Position numbers and translations under genes: made by a program. This document shows, piece by piece, positions 1-9,468 of a stretch of 64,000 nt of DNA. Source of the DNA: Microbacteriaceae bacterium (GTDB lineage: Bacteria; Actinomycetota; Actinomycetes; Actinomycetales; Microbacteriaceae); NCBI GenBank assembly GCA_025465095.1, contig JAODME010000002.1, positions 1 through 64,000 of the forward strand, written 5' to 3'. The stretch's first letter is position 1. Each line of letters starts with the position of its first letter. The notes under the pieces were generated by a model, which saw nothing but the letters and a program-made list of their open reading frames with translations, did not search any database and was not told the DNA's origin.

Positions 1-19
1 GGGCCCTTCGGGGAGACCG

Positions 20-2545
20 CTATTCGCTGGTGATTGCGAGGTCGGGCGTGCCCGGCCCTGCACCCACCGCGGCCGTGGCGTTGATGCCCACGCCCACGGT
101 TTCGCCGCGGTTCGTCGTCGTGAACACGAATTCGCCACTGACGAAGTCGGCGTGCACGTGGTCGCCGGAGGTGAGCTCACCGTGCAGGATGCGCTCCGAC
201 AGCCGGTCCTCGATCTCGTGCTGCACGGCGCGGCGCAGGGGGCGGGCACCGAGGGCGGGGTCGAATCCGATCTCGATGAGACGCTCCTTGGCCGGCTTCG
301 TCAGCTCGATGGTCATGTCGCGGTCGAGCAGTCGCTCGCTGAGGCGCTTCACGAACAGGTCCACGATCTGAAGCAGCTCGTCGGGAGTCAGCTGCGGGAA
401 GACGATGGTCTCGTCCACGCGGTTGAGGAACTCGGGCTTGAAGTGCTTCTTCAGCTCCTCGACGACCTTGCCGCGCATCCGGTCGTAGCCGGTGGAGGTG
501 TCGGTAGACGAGGTGAAGCCGATCGGGGTGCCGGTGATGTCCTTCGTTCCGTGGTTAGTTGTCATGATGATCACGGTGTTCTTGAAGTCGATCACGCGAC
601 CCTGGCCATCCGTCAGTCGTCCCTCCTCCAGTATCTGGAGGAGCGAGTTGAAGATGTCCGGGTGGGCTTTCTCGATCTCGTCGAACAGCACCACGGAGAA
701 CGGCTTGCGGCGCACCTTCTCGGTGAGCTGGCCGCCCTCTTCGAAGCCGACGAAGCCGGGAGGGGCGCCGAACAGCCGCGAGACGGTGTGCTTCTCGCCG
801 TACTCGCTCATGTCGAGCGAGATGAGAGCGTCCTCGTCGTCGAACAGGAACTCTGCGAGCGCCTTGGCCAGCTCGGTCTTTCCGACTCCGGTGGGGCCGG
901 CGAAGATGAACGAACCGCTGGGGCGCCGCGGATCCTTGAGCCCGGCACGGGTGCGCCGGATGGTCTTGGAGAGCGCCGAGATGGCTTCCTCCTGGCCGAT
1001 GACGCGCTGGTGCAGCGCCTTCTCCATGAAAACGAGACGGGAGGTCTCTTCCTCGGTGAGCTTGAACACCGGGATGCCGGTGGCCGCAGCGAGAACTTCG
1101 GCGATGATTCCCTCATCCACCGTGCCGGTCGAGCCGGCCTCTCCGCTCTTCCACTGCTTCTCGAGGCGCAGACGCTCGCCGAGGAGCTTCTTCTCCTCAT
1201 CGCGGAGCGAGGCGGCCTTCTCGAAGTCCTGCTCCTCGATCGCGGCTTCCTTCTGCCCGCGCACACCCGCGATGCGGTCGTCGAATTCGCGAAGCTCCGG
1301 CGGCGCCGAGAGGATCGAGAGGCGAAGGCGTGCGCCGGCCTCGTCGATCAGGTCGATGGCCTTGTCGGGCAGGAACCGGTCGGACACGTAGCGGTCGGCC
1401 AGGTTCGCCGCGGCGACGATCGCGCCATCCGTTATCGACACCTTGTGGAACGACTCGTACTTGTCGCGCAGCCCCTTGAGGATATTGATCGTGTGCGGCA
1501 GGGACGGCTCATGCACCTGCACCGGCTGGAAGCGACGCTCCAGGGCGGCGTCCTTCTCAAAGTGCTTGCGGTACTCGTCGAGTGTGGTTGCGCCGATCGT
1601 CTGCAGCTCCCCGCGGGCGAGGAGGGGCTTCAGGATGCTCGCGGCATCGATGGCACCCTCGGCCGCGCCGGCCCCGACGAGGGTGTGGATCTCGTCGATG
1701 AAGGTGATGATGTCACCGCGGGTGCGAATCTCCTTCGTGACCTTCTTCAGGCGCTCCTCGAAGTCGCCGCGGTAGCGGCTTCCGGCGATGAGGCTGCCGA
1801 GGTCGAGCGTGTAGAGCTGCTTGTCCTTGAGCGTCTCGGGCACGTCGCCGCGCACGATCGCCTGGGCGAGGCCCTCGACGACGGCGGTCTTGCCGACGCC
1901 GGGCTCACCGATCAGCACAGGGTTGTTCTTGGAGCGGCGGGAGAGGATCTGCATGACGCGTTCCATCTCCTTCTCGCGCCCGATGACAGGGTCGAGCTTG
2001 CCGTCACGTGCTGCTTGCGTGAGGTTGCGGCCGAACTGGTCGAGCACCTGGCTGCCCGCCTGTTGCGCCGCCGATTCGTTGCCGCCCACGGCGACCTGCT
2101 CCTTCCCCTGATAACCGGAGAGCAGCTGGATGACCTGCTGCCGCACCTTGTTGAGGTCGGCGCCGAGCTTCACGAGCACCTGCGCCGCGACGCCCTCACC
2201 TTCGCGGATGAGTCCGAGCAGGATGTGCTCGGTGCCAATGTAATTGTGACCCAGTTGCAGCGCTTCGCGCAGGCTCAATTCCAGAACCTTCTTGGCGCGC
2301 GGGGTGAACGGGATATGTCCCGTCGGCTGCTGCTGGCCCTGGCCGATGATGTCCTGGACCTGCTCGCGCACCGCGTCGAGGGCGATGCCAAGCGACTCGA
2401 GCGCCTTGGCTGCGACGCCTTCTCCCTCGTGAATGAGACCGAGCAGGATGTGCTCGGTTCCGATGTAGTTGTGGTTGAGCATTTTGGCCTCTTCCTGGGC
2501 CAAAACGACAACTCGACGAGCGCGGTCGGTAAATCTTTCAAACAT
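20..2545 (-). CDS. clpC: ATP-dependent Clp protease ATP-binding subunit ClpC
   Basis: AAA+ unfoldase that feeds substrates to ClpP in the cytosol. The 841-residue length is normal for actinobacterial ClpC. Two Clp N-terminal repeats occupy about residues 1-145, each with the motif [13 protein letters not shown]. The first Walker A (GEPGVGKT) is at 213-220. A UVR-like coiled segment lies near 425-468. A second Walker A (GPTGVGKT) follows, with a tyrosine-free C-terminal D2 small domain. The ATG is preceded by an AGGGAG ribosome site eight bases away. It is the last gene of a long minus-strand run but has its own 224-base upstream region with a possible ClgR site. Confidence 0.98.
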   Translation of the reverse strand: MFERFTDRARRVVVLAQEEAKMLNHNYIGTEHILLGLIHEGEGVAAKALESLGIALDAVREQVQDIIGQGQQQPTGHIPFTPRAKKVLELSLREALQLGHNYIGTEHILLGLIREGEGVAAQVLVKLGADLNKVRQQVIQLLSGYQGKEQVAVGGNESAAQQAGSQVLDQFGRNLTQAARDGKLDPVIGREKEMERVMQILSRRSKNNPVLIGEPGVGKTAVVEGLAQAIVRGDVPETLKDKQLYTLDLGSLIAGSRYRGDFEERLKKVTKEIRTRGDIITFIDEIHTLVGAGAAEGAIDAASILKPLLARGELQTIGATTLDEYRKHFEKDAALERRFQPVQVHEPSLPHTINILKGLRDKYESFHKVSITDGAIVAAANLADRYVSDRFLPDKAIDLIDEAGARLRLSILSAPPELREFDDRIAGVRGQKEAAIEEQDFEKAASLRDEEKKLLGERLRLEKQWKSGEAGSTGTVDEGIIAEVLAAATGIPVFKLTEEETSRLVFMEKALHQRVIGQEEAISALSKTIRRTRAGLKDPRRPSGSFIFAGPTGVGKTELAKALAEFLFDDEDALISLDMSEYGEKHTVSRLFGAPPGFVGFEEGGQLTEKVRRKPFSVVLFDEIEKAHPDIFNSLLQILEEGRLTDGQGRVIDFKNTVIIMTTNHGTKDITGTPIGFTSSTDTSTGYDRMRGKVVEELKKHFKPEFLNRVDETIVFPQLTPDELLQIVDLFVKRLSERLLDRDMTIELTKPAKERLIEIGFDPALGARPLRRAVQHEIEDRLSERILHGELTSGDHVHADFVSGEFVFTTTNRGETVGVGINATAAVGAGPGTPDLAITSE

Positions 2546-2665
2546 GATTGCTCCCTAAGCACGGTGCAGGTGTCGTGCCGATACATCGAGGGTAACGAGC
2601 GCGTCCGGCAATTGATGCCCCTGTTCGCCGTGGGCGTGACGGATGTTGGCGGATGCCGCGGCTGG

Positions 2666-2676
2666 CGCTCAAGGCG
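2666..2676. promoter_or_regulatory. Possible ClgR-type operator upstream of clpC
   Basis: The 11-mer CGCTCAAGGCG fits the CGC-N5-GCG core that I recall for the actinobacterial ClgR activator of clp genes. It lies about 120 bases upstream of the clpC ATG, in the only long intergenic gap of this part of the operon. The outer bases are G/C, not the A/T preferred in the published consensus, so a chance match in GC-rich DNA is possible. Confidence 0.3.
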
Positions 2677-2769
2677 GGCGACCGGTTCCGCCCGTCCGGT
2701 ATGGAAGGAGGACGAGTTGATCATCCCGAGCTCGGACACGAGCGTGAAGGCGTTCGTGGTTGGCTGACC

Positions 2770-2967
2770 CTAGCTGGCGGGCGTCGCTCCGGGCGCCTTC
2801 GGGCCGAGTCCGCGCTTCTCGCGCTCCTCGGCCTCGATTCGGGAGTACACCTGGCGCTCGGTGCGATCGGCGCGGAAGATCGACCGGATCACGAGCCAGA
2901 AGATGAGCCCGACGAGGATAGTGGGCGTCACCGAGTAAGCGGCGTTTGCCCAGAAGTTCTCCAACAC
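2770..2967 (-). CDS. Small single-span membrane protein (65 aa)
   Basis: Function unknown. The protein has one strongly hydrophobic helix at about residues 10-27 (TPTILVGLIFWLVI core). A charged, Arg/Glu-rich tail with YSRIEAEER follows, probably cytoplasmic. The frame is open back to a GTG at 3063, but that extension is low-complexity. The GTG at 2967 sits six bases after a TATCCT -10-like hexamer (2974-2979), so a leaderless message starting here is more likely. It lies between clpC and another tiny membrane gene downstream of lysS, on the same strand. Confidence 0.6.
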   Translation of the reverse strand: MLENFWANAAYSVTPTILVGLIFWLVIRSIFRADRTERQVYSRIEAEEREKRGLGPKAPGATPAS

Positions 2968-3069
2968 GGTTACAGGATACGCGGGCTGGCTGGGAACCGT
3001 CGCCGCCGCCGCATCCCCCGGCAGGGGCGAGGAGAACGGGCGCACCACGAACGGCACCGCCACAGATGG

Positions 3070-3207
3070 TCAGCCTGCGTTGATGATGCCGATGACTCCG
3101 GAGCCGACCAGGTACAGGCCGACCCCGCCGACGATCACCCAGATCGCGATGCGACCGGGACTCGGACCATCGCTGGGCTTCTTCTTCTCCGGCGGCAGGT
3201 AACTCAT
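3070..3207 (-). CDS. Small membrane protein (45 aa)
   Basis: A short gene of 46 codons starting at an ATG only ten bases after the lysS stop. The first 18 residues are hydrophilic (MSYLPPEKKKPSDG). A glycine/valine-rich transmembrane helix then runs almost to the C terminus, which ends IINAG. Function unknown. Its position directly behind lysS and ahead of a second tiny membrane gene suggests co-transcription. Clean codon use with G/C third positions supports it as real. Confidence 0.65.
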   Translation of the reverse strand: MSYLPPEKKKPSDGPSPGRIAIWVIVGGVGLYLVGSGVIGIINAG

Positions 3208-3217
3208 GCGTGTGACC

Positions 3218-4747
3218 CTACTTGACCAAAGGGAACAGGATGGTCTCGCGAATGCCGAGTCCCGTGAGGGCCATCATCAGCCGGTCGATCCCCATGCCCA
3301 TGCCACCGGTCGGCGGCATGCCGTGTTCGAGGGCGCGCAGGAACTCCTCGTCGAGCCGCATCGCCTCGACGTCTCCGCCGGCGGCGAGCGTTGCCTGACT
3401 CATGAAGCGCTCCCGCTGCACGACGGGATCGACGAGCTCCGAATATCCGGTCGCGAGCTCGAAGCCCCGAATGTACAGGTCCCACTTCTCCACTACGCCC
3501 GGGATTTCGCGATGCGCGCGAACGAGCGGTGAGGTGTCGACGGGGAAGTCGAACACAAATGTCGGACGGTCGAGGGACGGTTTGACGTAGTACTCCCACA
3601 GCTCCTCAACGAGCTTGCCATGCGTCGGCAGGTGCACCTCGATCCCGAGGCGTGCCGCGTGGGAAAGCAGTTCGTCGAGGGGGGTTTCGGGAGTGATGTC
3701 CGAGCCGGCTGCTGCGCTGAGCGAGGCGTACATGCCGATTCGCTGCCACTCGCCGCCGAGGTCATACTCTGTGCCGTCCGCCCACGTGACGACGTGTGAA
3801 CCGGCCGCGTCCTGTGCGGCGTTCTGCACCATCTCCTGAGTGAGCGACGCCATCTGCTCGTAGTCGCCGTAGGACTGGTAGGCCTCGAGCATGGCGAACT
3901 CCGGGCTGTGCGTGGAGTCTGCACCCTCGTTTCGGAAGTTGCGGTTGATTTCGAACACTCGGTCGATACCGCCGACGACGGCGCGCTTGAGGAACAATTC
4001 GGGCGCGATGCGCAGGAACAGCTCAGTGTCGAAGGCGTTGCTGTGGGTCGAGAACGGGCGCGCCGAAGCACCGCCGTGGATGACCTGCAACATCGGGGTC
4101 TCGACTTCGATGTAGTCGTGTGCGCTGAAGGTGCTGCGCAAAGACGCGACCGCTTTGGCGCGGGCCCGCACCATCTCACGCGCGCCCTCGCGCACGATGA
4201 GGTCGAGGTAGCGACTGCGCACTCGGGTCTCCTCGCTGAGCTCAGCGTGCAGGTTCGGCAACGGGCGGATCGCCTTCGCGGCGATCTTCCACTCGGTGAC
4301 CATCACCGACAGCTCGCCACGGCGGCTCGAAATGACCTCGCCGGAGACGAACAGGTGGTCGCCGAGGTCGACGAGGTCCTTCCACAGTTCAAGCGACCCC
4401 TCGCCCACCTCGGCGAGGCTCACCATCGCCTGGATGCGGGAGCCGTCGCCGGACTGGAGGGACGCGAAGCAGAGCTTGCCGGTGTTGCGCAGGTGCACGA
4501 TGCGTCCGGCGAGCCCGACGATGTCACCGGTTCTGGTGTCGAGTTCGAGTCCCGGATGCCGCGCGCGCACCGCCGGGATCGTGGTCGTGATCGGCACGCC
4601 CACGGGATACGCCTCCGCACCGGAGGCGATGAGCCGCTCGCGCTTCGCGAGGCGCACCGCCTTCTGCTCGGAGATCTCCTGGGCAGCCGCGGCCGCGGCC
4701 GCGTCCCGCTGTTCGATCTCGACGGCTTGCGATGTGTTCTCAGTCAT
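3218..4747 (-). CDS. lysS: Lysyl-tRNA synthetase (class II)
   Basis: Charges tRNA-Lys in the cytosol. The protein is 509 residues, as usual for bacterial LysRS. It has an N-terminal OB-fold anticodon-binding domain (about 65-180, with [14 protein letters not shown]). The class II core carries motif 2 ([14 protein letters not shown]) and motif 3 ([11 protein letters not shown] near the C terminus). The frame is open 28 codons further upstream, but MTENTSQ at 4747 has a GGAG ribosome site and the upstream part is arginine/serine shadow sequence. It is separated from panC by 141 bases, which may hold a promoter. Confidence 0.97.
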   Translation of the reverse strand: MTENTSQAVEIEQRDAAAAAAAQEISEQKAVRLAKRERLIASGAEAYPVGVPITTTIPAVRARHPGLELDTRTGDIVGLAGRIVHLRNTGKLCFASLQSGDGSRIQAMVSLAEVGEGSLELWKDLVDLGDHLFVSGEVISSRRGELSVMVTEWKIAAKAIRPLPNLHAELSEETRVRSRYLDLIVREGAREMVRARAKAVASLRSTFSAHDYIEVETPMLQVIHGGASARPFSTHSNAFDTELFLRIAPELFLKRAVVGGIDRVFEINRNFRNEGADSTHSPEFAMLEAYQSYGDYEQMASLTQEMVQNAAQDAAGSHVVTWADGTEYDLGGEWQRIGMYASLSAAAGSDITPETPLDELLSHAARLGIEVHLPTHGKLVEELWEYYVKPSLDRPTFVFDFPVDTSPLVRAHREIPGVVEKWDLYIRGFELATGYSELVDPVVQRERFMSQATLAAGGDVEAMRLDEEFLRALEHGMPPTGGMGMGIDRLMMALTGLGIRETILFPLVK

Positions 4748-4888
4748 GGGGCTCCTGCTCGGGGCTCTGCTGCGCGATGGTGGAACGGCGCGCGGGTCAA
4801 CCGCGCGGTGGCACGATGTCAACCGTCCCATGGTAGTCGGGCGCCCGACCGGTCACACCGCGGGGCGCCGTGCTTGCGCTCTGAAATG

Positions 4889-5758
4889 TCAACCGAGGTG
4901 GATCGCGTGATTGTCGATGAGCCGAGTCGTGCCGACGCGCGCTGCGACGAGCACGAGCGCGGGGCCACGGTGCTCTGCATCCACGGCGAGGAAGGTTTCC
5001 GGGTCGACGATCGCCAGATAGTCGAGCTCCACCGCCGGTTCGGCTTCCAGCACCGATCGCGCGGCGGAGAGCGCGGCATCCGTCCCCGCTCCCGCGGACG
5101 ATGCGGCCGCCTCGAGGGCACGGGGAAGCGCTGTCGCTGCGGTCCGCTGGTTCCCATCGAGGAATCGGTTGCGGCTCGACAGGGCGAGCCCGTCATCCTC
5201 GCGGATAGTCGGAACCGTCTCGACGACGACGTCGATGTCGAGGTCGGCGACCATTCTCTTCACAAGAAAAGCCTGTTGGGCGTCCTTCTCCCCGAACACG
5301 ACAATGTCCGGGGTCACGATGTTCAGCAGCTTCGAGACGACGGTGAGCATTCCGTCGAAGTGCCCGGGGCGCGAATTGCCCTCCAGAACGGCGCCGATGT
5401 CGCCGGCCACCACTCTTGTCTGGGTGGGGCCCGTCGGGTACATGTCAGCGATGGTCGGCGCGAACACGAATTGCACCCCAGCGGCACGGAGGCATTCGAC
5501 GTCTGTGTCGACGGTGCGCGGGTAGCGATCGAGATCCTCGCTCGACCCGAACTGAAGCGGATTTATGAAGATGGACACGACCACGATTGCGGCCGATTCC
5601 TGCGCACGCTGAACCAGCGCGAGGTGCCCGTCGTGTAGTGCCCCCATAGTCGGCACGAGCGCGACCAGCGGCTGCGGGGAACTAGCCGTTGCCGCCTCAG
5701 CCGCGGCGATCCGAAGCTGCGAGCGCAGGCCCGCGATGGTTTCTACGACGGCGGGCAC
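4889..5758 (-). CDS. panC: Pantothenate synthetase
   Basis: Joins pantoate and beta-alanine with ATP to make pantothenate in the coenzyme A pathway. The 289 residues are typical. The ATP-binding motif PTMGALHDGH is near residues 36-45, FGEKDAQQ is in the middle, and ALSSRN is the KMSKS-like loop. The next gene upstream in the operon encodes a Rossmann/DUF2520 protein that often accompanies panC in actinobacteria. No panB or panD is in the window. Confidence 0.97.
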   Translation of the reverse strand: MPAVVETIAGLRSQLRIAAAEAATASSPQPLVALVPTMGALHDGHLALVQRAQESAAIVVVSIFINPLQFGSSEDLDRYPRTVDTDVECLRAAGVQFVFAPTIADMYPTGPTQTRVVAGDIGAVLEGNSRPGHFDGMLTVVSKLLNIVTPDIVVFGEKDAQQAFLVKRMVADLDIDVVVETVPTIREDDGLALSSRNRFLDGNQRTAATALPRALEAAASSAGAGTDAALSAARSVLEAEPAVELDYLAIVDPETFLAVDAEHRGPALVLVAARVGTTRLIDNHAIHLG

Positions 5759-5891
5759 ACAGCGATGCTACTCGTTGAGCAGCGTGGTGCCGGCACGGGG
5801 CTGCCGCTCGCACGGTTCGTAGCGTACGAGACCGAACGCCGTGGGGACCGTGCGGCCCGCGACCACCCCGGGCCAGCCCTACCCACCCCGG

Positions 5892-6587
5892 CTACAGCGC
5901 GCGCCGCAGGGCGTTCTCGACGGAAGAACGCACTAGCGGCGCGAGCAACGTGCCCGGTGCCTCGATGCCGATCGACGCGAGGATGCCGGTCGCCTGGTCG
6001 ACGATCGCGCTCGAGAAGCTCGTCGCGGTGGCGATCGCCTCGGCATACGCCGCCCTATCCGCCTCACGCACCAGCACGGGTTCCCCGCCCATCTCGACCA
6101 CGAGCGCCTGCCCGATCGGTTGGACCGGGGCGGGCGCCGTGACGGCAAAGTAGCTTTCGGCGAGGCGAGAGACATCGATCGAGGTGCCGGTGAAGGCCAT
6201 CGCCGGGTGGATCGCGAGGGGAATCGCCCCCTGAGCGACCGCGGGACCGAGTACGCCGGTGCCGAACCGCGCGACCGTGTGCAGCACGAGTTGGCCGGGC
6301 TGCCATGCCCGCGTCGCGGCGAGACCGCCGACGAGGTCTGCCAGTTCGGCGCCCGGCACGGCGAGGATGACGAGTTCGCTGCGCTCGATGAGGTCGGGCA
6401 CCTCGAGCACGGGGGCACCAGGCAGGATTGCCTCCGCCCGCTCCCGGCTTGCCTCGGAGATCGCGGAGATCCCGACAATCGCGTGCCCCGCTCCGGCCAA
6501 CGCCGCGCCGAGTATAGGACCGACCTTGCCTGCCCCCACTATCCCGATGCCGAGCCGCCCGGAACGCTCGTGCGGTGCCGGGGTCAT
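5892..6587 (-). CDS. Rossmann-like and DUF2520 domain protein
   Basis: Predicted NAD(P)-dependent dehydrogenase of unknown substrate, 231 residues. The N-terminal Rossmann fold has GIGIVGAGKVGPILGAAL at about 12-30. A DUF2520 helical dimerisation domain follows, including the HPAMAFTG segment typical of the family. The ATG at 6587 overlaps the stop of a 45-codon ORF (ATGA), which fixes the start better than the longer open frame to 6662. Conserved linkage to panC has led to suggestions of a ketopantoate-reductase-like role, but the sequence alone does not prove it. Confidence 0.85.
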   Translation of the reverse strand: MTPAPHERSGRLGIGIVGAGKVGPILGAALAGAGHAIVGISAISEASRERAEAILPGAPVLEVPDLIERSELVILAVPGAELADLVGGLAATRAWQPGQLVLHTVARFGTGVLGPAVAQGAIPLAIHPAMAFTGTSIDVSRLAESYFAVTAPAPVQPIGQALVVEMGGEPVLVREADRAAYAEAIATATSFSSAIVDQATGILASIGIEAPGTLLAPLVRSSVENALRRAL

Positions 6588-6721
6588 GCTCGTGCCTCTC
6601 GCAGTCGGACACGGACGCCTAATCGACGTCGACGCGCGCCGAGCTGCCCGCTTTCGCCGCACAGGAGTTGGAGAAACGCCGGATCGGCCATGTAAGCGGG
6701 CAACTCGCGAAGGGAACGCAT
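6584..6721 (-). CDS. Short coupled ORF between PH-domain and DUF2520 genes (45 aa)
   Basis: A 46-codon ORF starting MRSLRELPAYMADPAF and ending in an arginine-rich tail. Its ATG shares one base with the stop of the PH-domain gene (TGATG). Its own TGA overlaps the ATG of the DUF2520 gene (ATGA). Both junctions are the standard translational-coupling type, and the ORF exactly fills an otherwise unexplained 133-base gap in a tight operon. Function unknown. It may encode a small basic protein or serve mainly to carry ribosomes to the next gene. Confidence 0.5.
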   Translation of the reverse strand: MRSLRELPAYMADPAFLQLLCGESGQLGARRRRLGVRVRLREARA

Positions 6722-8433
6722 CACAGCGGGGGTCCCGGCGGAGCGTGTTGCGGATCCTCGACCGTGGGCTCCACCTCGACTGCAGGCTTCGAGACCGCGG
6801 CCATCTCGCTCGAGCGCCACCGGTGTGAGGTGTCGGCCCCGGATGCCCGCACCGCGGCCTGCGCGACGGTGTCGAAGAACGCGATTGCGGCGTCCCGGTC
6901 CACCGCGCCGAGCTGCGCGGAGATCGGGCCCGCGACCGTGTGCACGTGCACGGAGACGAGCCGCAGCATCCGGAGCAGCGGGCCCTGTGAGATCGATACG
7001 CTCTGCAGGCGCGGATGGGGCACGATCACAAGTTCCCGCCAAATGGCCCCCTTGCGCAGCAGCACGGCACCGGGCGAGATCGCAAAGCCGTTGCGGCGCC
7101 AGGAGAACCAACGGAGCACGGCGGCGCGACGAGGCGAGCAGGTGAACCCGTCATCCGGTTCGCCCCTCGCTACGAGGCCGCGCTCCGCAAACACGGCGGC
7201 GGTCTCGTCGGCGGAATCGGGGAGCACGAGTCCGAGTACCCTCTTGACATCTGTCAGGTTGCCGACGGGGAGGATCGTGGTGTTCTGCTGGCCCGCTGCA
7301 CCGTTCGTCGACGAATGGCTGGCTCGGTTGACCTTGATCTCCCACCAGCCGAACGGGCGCCAGAGCAGTGGCTGACTGACCTTGACGGAGTGGATCCGGC
7401 CGGGTGGCAGTGTCTCGTTGCTCGTCGAGAGCAGCCCGAATCCGACCCGCACGCCGTCGGGGGTGCCGGCGATCGAGTAGCGCAGCGACTTGGTGAACTT
7501 CTGCACGTCGTAGCCCATGACAGCTATGGCCGCCGGAATGAACGCGAACAGGAGAAACAGCGCGTCGCCCCGGAAGAACGACAGCACGACGGCGACGACG
7601 ATGCCTCCGATGATCACGAAGGTGGCACTACTCAGCGCGATCGACCCGATCAGGCGGCCGACGCTGAGCTTCACGACCGACTCGGGCTCGGCGGCGTCGG
7701 GATCGAGTTCCGGCGCAAGGAGTTCGTTCACCCGCCGGTCGACGATGTTCTGGTCGAGCGGGACGTGCGAACCGCCGGGAGCGGATGCCGTGCGCGTGCC
7801 GGAGGCGAGGCGCAGGATCTCACGGCGGAGGTCGTCGGCAGCGGACGACCCGACGTAGTCGAGCTTGACGTTGGCGTCCTGCCCCGCTTGGTTCACCTCG
7901 AGCCTCGCCGCGCCGAAGAGTCGCGCGAAGATCGGACGCACGATGTTGATGCCCTGGATACGGTCGAGTCTCGCCCGGCGGTTCGTGCGGAACAGCACGC
8001 CGGAGCGCACCTCGACGACCTCCTCCGTCACCCGGAAGGTGTGCATCCGCCATGAGACGTAGAAGCCGGCTACGAGGGCGAGCAGGGTCACCAGCACCGC
8101 GAGCAGCGCCCACATGATCAGGCCGTTCTCCACGATGAGGCCGATCGGGTTACCGTCGTCGTAGCCGGCCCCAGGCACGAACATCTCGACCAGTTGGTCG
8201 CGCATGTTCGCGACCACGACACCGATGATCGCCAGCAGCGCGATGCCGCCCTTGAGCAGCGGCGAGGCGGGGTGCAGCCGGTGCCACTCTCCATCGCTCA
8301 GCCCCGCGGCTAGCGCGGTGACGGGAGCGCCGGAAACCACGGATTCCGACCGCTCGGTCACTGGCTCGCCGGCAGCCGAGGCGCCGGGCGTTTCCTCGTG
8401 CGCCGGTAACTCGTACTGCCGGTCGTCAGTCAC
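6721..8433 (-). CDS. PH domain-containing membrane protein (YdbT-like)
   Basis: A 570-residue membrane protein with repeated bacterial PH (bPH2) domains, similar to the YdbT family. Hydrophobic helix pairs lie near residues 60-80, 110-130 and 260-300, each followed by a PH-like strand region; RLDRIQGINIV is the typical signature and recurs as HPRLQSVSISQGP. Role unknown; relatives are thought to act at the membrane in envelope stress or secretion. It starts at GTG 8433, overlapping the preceding PH-domain gene by four bases (GTGA), so the two are translationally coupled and probably form a complex. Confidence 0.85.
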   Translation of the reverse strand: MTDDRQYELPAHEETPGASAAGEPVTERSESVVSGAPVTALAAGLSDGEWHRLHPASPLLKGGIALLAIIGVVVANMRDQLVEMFVPGAGYDDGNPIGLIVENGLIMWALLAVLVTLLALVAGFYVSWRMHTFRVTEEVVEVRSGVLFRTNRRARLDRIQGINIVRPIFARLFGAARLEVNQAGQDANVKLDYVGSSAADDLRREILRLASGTRTASAPGGSHVPLDQNIVDRRVNELLAPELDPDAAEPESVVKLSVGRLIGSIALSSATFVIIGGIVVAVVLSFFRGDALFLLFAFIPAAIAVMGYDVQKFTKSLRYSIAGTPDGVRVGFGLLSTSNETLPPGRIHSVKVSQPLLWRPFGWWEIKVNRASHSSTNGAAGQQNTTILPVGNLTDVKRVLGLVLPDSADETAAVFAERGLVARGEPDDGFTCSPRRAAVLRWFSWRRNGFAISPGAVLLRKGAIWRELVIVPHPRLQSVSISQGPLLRMLRLVSVHVHTVAGPISAQLGAVDRDAAIAFFDTVAQAAVRASGADTSHRWRSSEMAAVSKPAVEVEPTVEDPQHAPPGPPL

Positions 8434-8912
8434 AGTCCAGCCCGCCTGCTCTCGGCGAGTTCGACGAGCCGGTCGCGCAGTTCCTCGGCATCGGCGGCCG
8501 GCAGTCCAGGGATCGTGACACCGGATGTCGCGGCGGCGGTCACGAACTTCAGCTCGCTCAAACCGAGCGCGCGGCTGAGCGGGCCGCGGTTGATGTCCAC
8601 GATCTGCATGCGCCCGTACGGCACGGCGACGAAGCGTTGGAAGAGGATGCCGCGGCGGAAGACGAGGTCGTCGTCACGCAACTGGTAACCGATCGCCCGG
8701 AGCCGACGAGGGGTGAATATCGCAAAGATCAGCACCGCGCCGACCACGGCGGCGGTGGCCCACCAGGCGAGGCCCCACCCGGCGAGGTGGAGGGGAAGCG
8801 TCGCGGCGGCGAGGACGATCGCGGTGACCAGCAGCCCCAGAAACTCCGCGACAAGATACTTCGGGGAAATCCGGCGCCAGGTGGCTTCCGGCAGATCGAG
8901 TCGATTGGTCAC
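8430..8912 (-). CDS. PH domain-containing protein (YdbS-like)
   Basis: 160 residues with two membrane helices (about 20-65) followed by one bPH2 domain with YGRMQIVDINRGPLSRALGL. It is the smaller partner of the YdbS/YdbT pair. The start chosen is GTG 8912 (VTNRLDLPEA), six bases after a GAGGA ribosome site; the open frame upstream to 9047 reads as shadow sequence. It sits between the DUF3180 gene and the larger PH gene in the folate operon. Confidence 0.85.
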   Translation of the reverse strand: MTNRLDLPEATWRRISPKYLVAEFLGLLVTAIVLAAATLPLHLAGWGLAWWATAAVVGAVLIFAIFTPRRLRAIGYQLRDDDLVFRRGILFQRFVAVPYGRMQIVDINRGPLSRALGLSELKFVTAAATSGVTIPGLPAADAEELRDRLVELAESRRAGL

Positions 8913-8958
8913 GGGGTCCTCAAATTCTTGGTGGCGCGCTGCGCCACCTCCCGCAACG

Positions 8959-9468
8959 CTACTGGATTGCGCGCAGCGGCTTGCCGTCGTCGCCGTCCTC
9001 ATCGTCCTCCGGCGGGATCCGGCACATGAACTCGGCGACCAGACCACACACGAGGAGAATCGCGGCTCCGACGGTGGCGGCGACCGCCATGCCGATGGAG
9101 TCGGCCCCCGGTGCCACGGACCGGGTCAGCAGGTGGCCGAGCATCCCGGCGCCCGCCCCGGTGAGCAGCGCGCCGCTCAGCGCCGACGCCTTGGCGAGCA
9201 TCACCACGCGAGTCGCGTAGAACGGGTCGACAGGACCGGATGACCGTTTGGCTCTGACGGTGTCGCGGGGAGGGGCCTGCGTCATCCGCCTGATCGGAAG
9301 CGCCAAGATCACGACGATGGCGCCGATCGCGGCGAGGGCGAGTGGGAGGGTGATCGGCGGGCTCACGATGGGGCGCCCGGCTGCGGTGAGCCCGACCTGG
9401 ACCAGCGCCGCCCCGGCCGCCCCGACGGCGAGCAGTACGAGCAGTGCGGTGGCGCTCGTGCGCTTCAC
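8959..9468 (-). CDS. DUF3180 membrane protein
   Basis: 169-residue integral membrane protein with four predicted helices and an acidic C-terminal tail (PPEDDEDGDDG). DUF3180 proteins are found almost only in actinobacteria, next to the folate genes, and have no proven function. The GTG start at 9468 overlaps the folK stop by four bases (GTGA), which settles the start against the longer open frame to 9591. Confidence 0.88.
   Translation of the reverse strand: MKRTSATALLVLLAVGAAGAALVQVGLTAAGRPIVSPPITLPLALAAIGAIVVILALPIRRMTQAPPRDTVRAKRSSGPVDPFYATRVVMLAKASALSGALLTGAGAGMLGHLLTRSVAPGADSIGMAVAATVGAAILLVCGLVAEFMCRIPPEDDEDGDDGKPLRAIQ

Noticed and set aside
152-2767. 871-codon plus-strand ORF opposite clpC
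   Set aside because: Antisense shadow of clpC; high G+C keeps the opposite strand open, and it has no recognisable domains.
3908-5638. 576-codon plus-strand ORF across lysS and panC
   Set aside because: It spans two well-identified genes and their gap on the other strand; Arg/His/Asp-rich composition is typical of shadow frames.
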